Shown here: piece after piece, positions 1 to 7,339 of the stretch
Layout: the number at the start of each line of letters is the position of its first letter
Position numbering within the stretch: the first letter of the stretch is position 1
Assembly: GCA_903929045.1 (NCBI GenBank)
Contig: CAIYTE010000027.1
Span: 1-36,459, forward strand
Direction: 5' to 3'
From: an uncultured Hyphomicrobiales bacterium
GTDB taxonomy: Bacteria > Pseudomonadota > Alphaproteobacteria > Rhizobiales > Xanthobacteraceae
Length of the DNA stretch: 36,459 nucleotides
Notes under the pieces: model-generated
The model's input: the letters and a program-made list of their open reading frames with translations, nothing else
Databases searched by the model: none
What the model was told of the DNA's origin: nothing
Made by a program: the position numbers and the translations under genes

Positions 1-1
1 G

Positions 2-1342
<1,341 letters not shown>

Positions 1343-1517
1343 GGCGGTCTCGTTTAATTGAATTGGTGGCCGATAAAGTCACCTACTATGCTCAATTAGA
1401 CGAAGATTGCTTTTTCACTTCGCTTGAGAAAATTACCGCTGTCAAAAATTTCAAAGGTGCCTTCGCTCTTCGAGCTACGGCAGCCAGGTCGGCTAACCCG
1501 CCCTACAGATCCGAACC
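1343..1517 (+). pseudogene. AT-rich remnant of a small gene (fragment)
   Basis: This stretch between lepA and the convergent TctC-family gene is visibly richer in A+T than its surroundings. One frame (from about 1345) reads LIELVADKVTYYAQLDED followed by CFFTSLEKITAVKNFKG, which looks like natural protein with balanced composition, and then passes into a Ser/Ala/Pro/Arg-rich tail before running antisense into the neighbouring gene. There is no start codon with a ribosome site of its own; the frame is open only because it continues back through lepA in another frame. I infer a decayed fragment of a small hypothetical gene, possibly joined to a dispersed intergenic repeat (TACGGCAGCCAGGTCGGCTA). 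The family is not identified. Confidence 0.3.
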
Positions 1518-2495
1518 TCACGGCTGCGGAATCTTGGCCCGCTCGACGATCGGCTGCCACTTGTCGTAGTCGGCGAGGATGTTCTTCTCCAGATCGGCGC
1601 CCGCCAGGCTCGCCGGCGTCACGCTGAGCGCCTTCAACCGCTCGATGATGGCCGGCTCCTTGGTGATCGCGATCAACTCATCGGCCAGCTTTTTGCGGAT
1701 CGGCTCCGGCACATTGGTGGGCACGATGAAGACAGCCGACCAGGTGACTTCCAGCCCCGGAATGCTCTCGGCCAGCGCCGGTATCGATTTGTCGAAGCTG
1801 TAACGCTCAAGCGACGACACGGCGATGGCTTTCGCCTTGCCGCCCTCGACCTGCGGATACGCGGTCGAGAACTGGTCGCAAGTCATCTGGATCTGTCCGC
1901 CGAGTAGATCCTGAATGATCTGATTGGAAGCCCGATACGGCACGTGCGCGAGCTTGGCGCCGGTGTGCTGCACGATCAATTCCATGCAGAGATGCTGCGA
2001 GGTGCCAATGCCGGACGAGCCGTAGCTGAGTTTGTCGGGATTGGCCTTGATGTAGGCGATGAATTCCGGAACGGTTTTCGCCGGAACGCTCGGATGCACG
2101 ATCAGCAAATTCGGCTGCGTGCCGACCATCGCGACGGGGCGAATGTCCTTGCGGCCGTCGTAACCGAGCTTGTCCTTGTAGATGTGCGGCAGAATGAACA
2201 ATGTGCCGGCGGTGACGATGCCCATCGTGTAACCATCCGGCTGCGCTTTCGCCATCGCCGCGATGCCGAGACTGCCGCCCGCGCCGCTCTTGTTTTCGAC
2301 AACGAATTGCTGGCCCAGACGTTGCGACAGCCGGTCGGTGAAAATGCGCGCGGCGACGTCTGTGTTGCCACCGGCGGCAAAGGGCACGATGACCGTGACC
2401 GGCTTGGTCGGCCAGTTCTGCGCCTGCGCCGGAGCAACGGACATCGCCGCGGCGAGCGCGAGACTTGCGAAAGCATATGTCGATAGCGTCTTCAT
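1518..2495 (-). CDS. TctC/Bug-family tripartite tricarboxylate transporter substrate-binding protein
   Basis: Predicted periplasmic binding protein of the tripartite tricarboxylate transporter type, 325 residues. It has a Sec signal peptide (MKTLSTYAFASLALAAAM, cleavage after AQAQ), then the family hallmarks WPTKPVTVIVPFAAGG, TDVAARIF, VENKSGAGG and the KANPDKLSYGSSGIGT segment, matching the usual 320-330 residues. The start at 2495 is chosen because GGGGGGAG lies about 5 bases upstream of ATG; a TTG 15 bases further upstream would swallow that site. No tctA/tctB membrane genes are adjacent, which is common for this greatly expanded family, so the ligand (a carboxylate or similar) cannot be told. 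It converges on lepA. Confidence 0.92.
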   Translation of the reverse strand: MKTLSTYAFASLALAAAMSVAPAQAQNWPTKPVTVIVPFAAGGNTDVAARIFTDRLSQRLGQQFVVENKSGAGGSLGIAAMAKAQPDGYTMGIVTAGTLFILPHIYKDKLGYDGRKDIRPVAMVGTQPNLLIVHPSVPAKTVPEFIAYIKANPDKLSYGSSGIGTSQHLCMELIVQHTGAKLAHVPYRASNQIIQDLLGGQIQMTCDQFSTAYPQVEGGKAKAIAVSSLERYSFDKSIPALAESIPGLEVTWSAVFIVPTNVPEPIRKKLADELIAITKEPAIIERLKALSVTPASLAGADLEKNILADYDKWQPIVERAKIPQP

Positions 2496-2713
2496 TTGAT
2501 CTCCCCCCAACTGTGTTCGTTCGAACTTATTGTTTGATGGACAAGCCTAGCCCGGATCGAATGCGGCCGAAACCGGCCGGAGGCGCGAATTCATGAAGCG
2601 GGACGACTGCCGCGTTGCAGCAAAGCGCGCGAACATGAGTGCAAACACGCTAGACCTGCGCCGCATTTAGGCCGAGTATCCCGCGCCTTTCACGACGCCG
2701 GAGAAATCACGTC

Positions 2714-3505
2714 ATGCCGTTGCGCTTCGCTCTTCGATTTTTCGCTCTGCTTGCCTTCGTCGTCGCTGGCGGAAGCGCCAAAGCCGCCGACGTCCATGTC
2801 TTTATTTCGGCCGGCTTCTTTCATGTCTATTCGGAGCTCGGCCCGCAGTTCGAGAAGGCCACCGGCCATCACCTCATCACCACGCGCGGGCCGTCGGTCG
2901 GCGATTCACCGGAGGCGATCCCGGCGCGGCTGACGCGCGGCGAGGCGTCGGACGTCATCATCATGGATGGCTCGGGCGTCGATTTCGTCGTCTCGAACAA
3001 GCTCGCGCGCGGCGACAACAAGATCGTGCTGGCGGAATCGGCCTTCGGCATGGTCGTGCGCTCGGGGCTGCCCAAGCCCGACATCAGCACCATCGACGCA
3101 CTGCGCAAGACGCTGCTGGAAGCAAAGTCGGTCGCCTATTCCGACAGCGGCAGCGGCACCTATCTCGCGAACGTCGGCTTCAAGAAACTCGGCGTCGCCG
3201 ATGAAGTCGCCGCCAAGTCGCACAAGGTGCGCGGGCCGCCGTCGGGTCAGTCGGTCGCGTCTTTCGTCTCGAAGGGCGGCGCGGACATCGGCTTCCAGCA
3301 GGTGTCGGAATTGATCAATACGCCGGGCGCCGATTTCGTCGGTACCGTGCCGTCCGATTTCCAGCCGCCGGCCTACTTCGTCGGCCTGGTGACGACGAAT
3401 TCGAAGCAGCCGGAAGCGGCCACGGGACTGCTGAAATTCCTCTCGTCGCCGCAAGCGGCAGAGGTCATCACCAAGGCGGGGTTGAAGCCGCTGGCGGCGA
3501 AGTAG
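2714..3505 (+). CDS. ModA-like extracellular solute-binding protein
   Basis: 263-residue periplasmic binding protein of the ModA/type-2 PBP fold. The signal peptide is MPLRFALRFFALLAFVVAGG with cleavage near AKAAD. The mature part begins DVHVFISAGFFHVYSELGPQFE, the place where ModA proteins have a SLTDAF-like strand, and contains RGEASDVIIMDGSGVDFVV and DSGSGTYLANVGFKKLG, as in molybdate/oxyanion binding relatives. It stands alone without permease or ATPase, 4 bases tail-to-tail from the L,D-transpeptidase gene, and is only distantly related to the true ModA at 14739. The ligand is therefore uncertain: an oxyanion or small organic anion. The ATG at 2714 has no strong ribosome site but gives a complete signal peptide. 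Confidence 0.8.
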   Translation: MPLRFALRFFALLAFVVAGGSAKAADVHVFISAGFFHVYSELGPQFEKATGHHLITTRGPSVGDSPEAIPARLTRGEASDVIIMDGSGVDFVVSNKLARGDNKIVLAESAFGMVVRSGLPKPDISTIDALRKTLLEAKSVAYSDSGSGTYLANVGFKKLGVADEVAAKSHKVRGPPSGQSVASFVSKGGADIGFQQVSELINTPGADFVGTVPSDFQPPAYFVGLVTTNSKQPEAATGLLKFLSSPQAAEVITKAGLKPLAAK

Positions 3506-3509
3506 CGCC

Positions 3510-4148
3510 TCAGCGCCCGCGGCGCTCGTCGAAAATGTCTTCGAAGCTCGACGAGCGGCGGCCGTAACTGTAGCTGCGGGTCTCGTAACTCCGCTCGGTG
3601 TTGCGGGCCCGCGGTGCTTCGTAATTTTCATAAGTGACGCGGGGCGCTCGCGTCACCGGCATGTCATCGGTGTCCGCCGTCGAAGTGCGCGTGCGCGAGC
3701 GGCGCGACGCCATGGCCGGCTCGCCGTCGCCGCCGGTGATGACGATGCGGGTGTCGCTGACATTCGCCTTCACCAGCGAAAACAAGGTCGCGGCGTTGGC
3801 GGGCGCGAGCCGGATGCAGCCGTGCGACGCCGGACGGCCGAGCCGCGACACTTCGTTGCTGCCGTGAATGGCGTAGCCGCCTTTGAAGAAGATCGAGTGC
3901 GGCATCGGCGACCAGTCGTATTTGCGCGAGAACCACTGCCGTTCGAGACGCTCGGGCCGATAGGTACCGACGGGGGTGCGATAGCCCCAGCGCGCGGTCG
4001 ACACCGGCCAGCTGTAGCGCGTGGCACCGTCGACACTGACGGTGAGATGCTGGGACGATTTATCGACGGTGACGACAACGCCCGCCCACGCGGGCGTGAA
4101 CCCGGCAAGCATGGCGACGACAGCAGCGGCACTCAGGAAACGCGACAT
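3510..4148 (-). CDS. L,D-transpeptidase (YkuD family), paralogue 1
   Basis: Exported cysteine transpeptidase expected to make 3-3 (mDAP-mDAP) peptidoglycan cross-links or attach proteins to the wall. It has 212 residues. Signal peptide MSRFLSAAAVVAMLAGFTPAWA; YkuD catalytic domain at about 25-140 with YAIHGSNEV (His95) and SHGCIRL (catalytic Cys111). A basic, Ser/Arg/Tyr-rich tail (about 140-212) is probably disordered and wall-binding. The start at 4148 is preferred because GGGGGAG is 4 bases upstream; an in-frame extension to 4265 lacks any signal peptide. The adjacent upstream gene is a paralogue (4223-4954), so the pair looks like a tandem duplication. TTGACG and CGTCAA arms at 4168-4192 in the 74-base gap could form a weak hairpin or promoter element. 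Confidence 0.9.
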   Translation of the reverse strand: MSRFLSAAAVVAMLAGFTPAWAGVVVTVDKSSQHLTVSVDGATRYSWPVSTARWGYRTPVGTYRPERLERQWFSRKYDWSPMPHSIFFKGGYAIHGSNEVSRLGRPASHGCIRLAPANAATLFSLVKANVSDTRIVITGGDGEPAMASRRSRTRTSTADTDDMPVTRAPRVTYENYEAPRARNTERSYETRSYSYGRRSSSFEDIFDERRGR

Positions 4149-4222
4149 AACTCCCCCGAGGAACCAATTGACGTCAGAACCGGCGGCGTCAATCGCGCGC
4201 CCAGTGAAACCTGCGCTTACGG

Positions 4223-4954
4223 TTACCGCGTGATCCCGTATTTGCGGTCGAGGCTGCGCAGCCATTCCTGACGCTCGCGCAGGATCTGCGCCTCGTTGCT
4301 GCTGATCGACACGCGATAGGAAACGGTGCGGGAGAACTTGGTGAGGCGGCGGGACGAGGCCTCGTCGTCTGCTTCGGTCGGAACGGCGGCTACGGCGTCG
4401 TGGGTCTTGGCGGCGAACATCTCGCTGACGTCGGCTTTGGCGAAATGCTGGCTGGCATCGCCGTCCGCCATGCCCGGGCCATGCGGCTTCACGTTCGGCA
4501 CCGGCACGACGGGCGCGCCCGGAACGGCCGGCAGCGCGCCGTTCATGACGACGATCTTGGTGTTGGCCATGCCTTGGCGGCGCACCAGCGAGAACAGGGT
4601 CGCCGCATTGTCGGGCCGCAGGCGCACGCAGCCATGCGACGCGGAGCGGCCGAGATTGTAGACCTCGGTGGTCGCATGCACGGCGTAGCCGCGATGGAAG
4701 AACACGGCGAAGGGCATCGGCGTCATTTCGTACTGGCGCGAATACCAGTGCCGCTCGAGGCGCTGCGGACGGAAATTGCCGGCCGGCGTGTCGAAGCCGC
4801 GGCGGCCGGTCGACACCGACCAGCGATAGGCCTCAGCACCATCGACCATCACAGAAATGCGCTGCTGCGATTTACTGATGTTGACGAGGAGGTCGGCATG
4901 GGCCGGAACGGCGACACCCAGCAACGCGACAGCAGCAACGGCGATACGACGCAT
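4223..4954 (-). CDS. L,D-transpeptidase (YkuD family), paralogue 2
   Basis: 243-residue exported L,D-transpeptidase, the tandem paralogue of the gene at 3510. Signal peptide MRRIAVAAVALLGVAVPAHA. The YkuD domain spans about 21-140, with the catalytic SHGCVRL (Cys109). The upstream half of the active site reads YAVHATTEV instead of the usual HG: His93 is kept but Gly is replaced by Ala. The C-terminal 100 residues carry a Pro/Gly/Val linker and a charged tail ending in SLDRKYGITR. The start at 4954 gives a clean signal peptide; GTGGGG lies about 8 bases upstream. The gene is divergent from mepA across a 202-base region with CtrA-like sites, so shared cell-cycle control is plausible. Confidence 0.9.
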   Translation of the reverse strand: MRRIAVAAVALLGVAVPAHADLLVNISKSQQRISVMVDGAEAYRWSVSTGRRGFDTPAGNFRPQRLERHWYSRQYEMTPMPFAVFFHRGYAVHATTEVYNLGRSASHGCVRLRPDNAATLFSLVRRQGMANTKIVVMNGALPAVPGAPVVPVPNVKPHGPGMADGDASQHFAKADVSEMFAAKTHDAVAAVPTEADDEASSRRLTKFSRTVSYRVSISSNEAQILRERQEWLRSLDRKYGITR

Positions 4955-5014
4955 ACTCAGACCCCACAAATGCCCAGCAAGTTCCATCAGCATCGCGCGT
5001 CAGGCAGGTGCTTG

Positions 5015-5033
5015 TAAAGGGTTTGTTAACCAT
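5015..5033. promoter_or_regulatory. CtrA-like binding site between transpeptidase and mepA
   Basis: TAAA at 5015-5018, seven bases, then TTAACCAT at 5026-5033. The CtrA consensus in alphaproteobacteria is TTAA-N7-TTAA(C), with TTAACCAT as the common half-site; here one arm is perfect and the other has one mismatch. A further half-site, TTAACC, lies at 5116-5121, 35 bases before the mepA start. The position in a divergent intergenic region, about 60 bases from the transpeptidase start, is right for transcriptional control. Assignment to CtrA is inference. Confidence 0.4.
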
Positions 5034-5156
5034 AAAAGTCGTTGTTGCTGCTCGATTTTTCGTGATCGAGGCAGGCCCGGAACCCGGCGGTTCCGGCCTA
5101 AACCATAGTGCGCATTTAACCTGACAGGCCGCGGGCGAGCCGCTAAATCCAGAGCC

Positions 5157-6473
5157 ATGATCCTTCGGTATCTCGTGCTTTTCGGTGTCACCGCCGCTGC
5201 CATCGTTGGCGGCGTCGCCGTGGTGCAGCACCTCAAACAGCCGTCGGCGCCCGCGGTGACACCGGTATCCGCGCCCGCGACTCCTGCGCCCGTGGCTCCC
5301 GCCCCGGCGCCGCAAGCCGCCGCGCCCGCGCCGGTCAAAACCGCACCGCCCGCCGCCGAAATCGCCAGGCCCGCCGCGCCGGAAACCGTGCCGCCGGTGG
5401 CCATGGCCACACCGGCAGCGCCCGCGCCGGCTGCCGTTCCGGAAGCAAAGCCCGACGTGTCGCCCGCGCTCGAACCGGGCGAGACGCCCCCGCCGCCGCC
5501 CGGCGCAGCCCCGCCGGCTCCTGAGCCCGCCGCACCTGTTGTGACGGCACCGCCCGCGGAAACGACATCACCCGTCGTGACCGCGCCGCCGGCGACACCA
5601 ACGCCGCCCGCCCTCACCGACAGCAAGGGCCCGATCCCGGCGAAAACTCTCTTCAGCGCCGTGAAGCTGCCGACGCTCGGTCAGGCCATGGCCATCGGCT
5701 ATTATCCGCGCGGCTGCCTGCAAGGCGGCGTCGAACTGCCGGTCACCGGACCGACCTGGCAGGTGATGCGGCTGTCGCGCAATCGCAACTGGGGCCATCC
5801 GAGCCTCGTCAAATTCCTCGAGACCTTCGCGCCCGCCGCAGCGAAAGCCACCGGCTGGAAAGGCATTCTCATCGGCGACATGGCGCAGCCGCGCGGCGGC
5901 CCGCTGCCCTTCGGCCATCTCAGCCATCAGATCGGTCTCGACGTCGACATCTGGTTCATGCCGATGCCGGATCACACCTTGACCCCGCAAGAGCGCGAAA
6001 AGATTTCCGCGAGCAATCTGGTCGCCGACGACTGGAAGCATCTCAACCCGAAGACCTGGACGCCGCAGCACATCGCCTTCATCAAGACCGCCGCCGAGCA
6101 GCCGCACGTCGAGCGCGTGCTGGTCAACGCCGCGATCAAGAAAGAACTGTGCCGCGCCGAACCGAACGCGAGTTGGCTCGGCAAAGTGCGGCCCTGGTAC
6201 GGCCATCACGACCACATCCACGTCCGCCTCGCCTGCCCGCCGGACTCGCCGAGCTGCCGCAAGCAGCCCTCGGTCACGGGAGATGCCGGCTGCGCCGACA
6301 AGGATCTCGCCTATTGGTTCTCCGACAAGGTGCTGCGCCCGGCCAAGGCGCCGCCGCCGTCGCCCGATGCCAAGCCGGCAAAACCGCCGAAGGCCGTCAC
6401 GCTCGCCGACATGCCGCCGGCCTGCAAGAACGTGCTCGAAGCGCCGAGCCGGCAGGCTAGCAAGGCGAACTGA
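5157..6473 (+). CDS. mepA: Penicillin-insensitive murein endopeptidase (MepA, peptidase M74)
   Basis: Zinc endopeptidase that in E. coli cleaves D-Ala-mDAP (4-3) and mDAP-mDAP (3-3) cross-bridges, which fits its position beside two L,D-transpeptidases. The 438-residue protein is much longer than E. coli MepA (about 274). An N-terminal hydrophobic segment (about 3-23) acts as anchor or signal, followed by a very long Pro/Ala-rich linker to about residue 155, then the M74 domain. Metal-site motifs are GHLSHQIGLDVDIW (His257, Asp264) and WYGHHDHIHVRL (His350-His355). Several Cys in the C-terminal part (PSCRK, DAGCADKD, PPACKN) suggest periplasmic disulfides. The C-terminal tail is another Pro/Lys-rich segment. 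Confidence 0.94.
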   Translation: MILRYLVLFGVTAAAIVGGVAVVQHLKQPSAPAVTPVSAPATPAPVAPAPAPQAAAPAPVKTAPPAAEIARPAAPETVPPVAMATPAAPAPAAVPEAKPDVSPALEPGETPPPPPGAAPPAPEPAAPVVTAPPAETTSPVVTAPPATPTPPALTDSKGPIPAKTLFSAVKLPTLGQAMAIGYYPRGCLQGGVELPVTGPTWQVMRLSRNRNWGHPSLVKFLETFAPAAAKATGWKGILIGDMAQPRGGPLPFGHLSHQIGLDVDIWFMPMPDHTLTPQEREKISASNLVADDWKHLNPKTWTPQHIAFIKTAAEQPHVERVLVNAAIKKELCRAEPNASWLGKVRPWYGHHDHIHVRLACPPDSPSCRKQPSVTGDAGCADKDLAYWFSDKVLRPAKAPPPSPDAKPAKPPKAVTLADMPPACKNVLEAPSRQASKAN

Positions 6474-6493
6474 TCACGCGCACGCATCTTTGA

Positions 6494-6627
6494 CCCGTCA
6501 CCCTGAGGTGCGAGCCGCGCAGCGGCGAGCCTCGAAGGGCGACGGCCGCAATATAATGGCGTTCATCCTTCGAGGCTCGCCATAGCGCGTCGAAGACGCG
6601 CGTATGGCTCGCACCTCAGGATGACGG
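6494..6627. repeat. REP family 1, head-to-head pair (empty form, one long-loop copy)
   Basis: Unit A (6494-6547) runs from CCCGTCACCCTGAGGTGCGAG to CCTCGAAGGGCGACGGCC. Unit B (6561-6627) is an inverted copy from CATCCTTCGAGGCTCG to CACCTCAGGATGACGG. Each unit is an imperfect palindrome of about 20-base arms around a variable central hairpin. Unit B has an enlarged centre (CATAGCGCGTCGAAGACGCG) that recurs, diverged, in the nuclease-flanking copy at 9827. The pair fills the gap between mepA and the convergent Lrp-type gene and could act as a bidirectional terminator or mRNA-end protector. Confidence 0.85.
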
Positions 6628-6647
6628 TCTACGTTCGCGGATGACGG

Positions 6648-7118
6648 CTACGCCACCGGCAGCACGTTGGTGTACTTCACTTGCTCCAGCGCGAAGCTCG
6701 ACTCGATCGAGGCGATGCCTTCAAGCCGCGTCAGCTTGGTTTTGAGAAAGCGCTCATAGGCCGCGAGATCCGGCACGACGACGCGCAGCCAGTAATCGCG
6801 TGGACCGGTCATCAGATAGCACTCCAGTACTTCCGGCCAGCGCGCGATGGTCTTGGCGAATTTGTCGAGCAGATCTTGCTTCTGCTTCTCCAGCTTCACC
6901 GAAATGAAAACGCTGACCGGCAGGCCGACGGCACGCTGATCGAGCACCGCGACATAGCGTGTGATGACGCCGGCTTTTTCCAGCAGCCGCACGCGGCGCA
7001 GACAGGGCGACGGCGACAGGCCGACCTTGGCCGCCAGATCGGCCAGGCTCATGCGGCCATCGTTCTGAAGCTGCGTGACGATCTTGATGTCCGTCGCGTC
7101 GAGGCTCGAATTTGGCAT
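6648..7118 (-). CDS. Lrp/AsnC-family transcriptional regulator
   Basis: 156-residue regulator with an N-terminal winged helix-turn-helix (about 8-58: LDATDIKIVTQLQNDGRMSL, then VGLSPSPCLRRVRLLEKAGVI) and a C-terminal RAM/AsnC effector domain (about 70-150) that forms the dimer/octamer and binds amino acids or related ligands. It is divergent from the E1/transketolase-like gene at 7340, so it probably controls that gene and itself. The pairing recalls mdeR, the Lrp-type regulator of Pseudomonas putida methionine degradation, whose partner MdeB is an E1 homologue. A perfect TTTTGATCAAAA palindrome lies 10 bases before its start codon. Confidence 0.95.
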   Translation of the reverse strand: MPNSSLDATDIKIVTQLQNDGRMSLADLAAKVGLSPSPCLRRVRLLEKAGVITRYVAVLDQRAVGLPVSVFISVKLEKQKQDLLDKFAKTIARWPEVLECYLMTGPRDYWLRVVVPDLAAYERFLKTKLTRLEGIASIESSFALEQVKYTNVLPVA

Positions 7119-7128
7119 GATACGCCTG

Positions 7129-7140
7129 TTTTGATCAAAA
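7129..7140. promoter_or_regulatory. Perfect palindrome, candidate operator of the Lrp-type regulator
   Basis: TTTTGATCAAAA is a 12-base perfect palindrome in an AT-rich patch just upstream of the regulator start codon (7118) and about 200 bases from the divergent enzyme gene. Lrp/AsnC proteins bind such short AT-rich dyads and usually autoregulate. A weak promoter-like pair, TTGGAA (7146-7151) and TTTATA (7171-7176) with 19-base spacing, faces the enzyme gene. Confidence 0.4.
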
Positions 7141-7210
7141 AATTGTTGGAATCAGCCAATCCAGAGCCGCTTTATAGGTCGATTTGGCAGGTTTCGCCAC
7201 CCGTTATCAG

Positions 7211-7325
7211 TCATCCTGAGGTGCGAGCCGCTTGTGCGGCGACCCTCGAAGGATGAACGGCCACCGCGCGGGCCGTCGCCCTTCGAGGCTCGCGGCTTAC
7301 GCCGCTCGCACCTCAGGGTGACGGA
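7211..7325. repeat. REP family 1, head-to-head pair (empty form)
   Basis: Unit A at 7211-7262 (TCATCCTGAGGTGCGAGC to CCTCGAAGGATGAACGGCC) and inverted unit B at 7269-7325 (GGGCCGTCGCCCTTCGAGG to CACCTCAGGGTGACGG), separated by only about 6 bases. The pair lies in the 5' untranslated region of the E1/transketolase-like gene, ending 14 bases before its ATG, so it must be transcribed if the promoter is at the regulator-proximal end. Confidence 0.85.
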
Positions 7326-7339
7326 CCAAGAGATACGCC

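Noticed and set aside
2519-2526. GTTCGAAC palindrome upstream of the TctC-family gene
   Set aside because: Eight bases is too short to separate from chance without conservation data.
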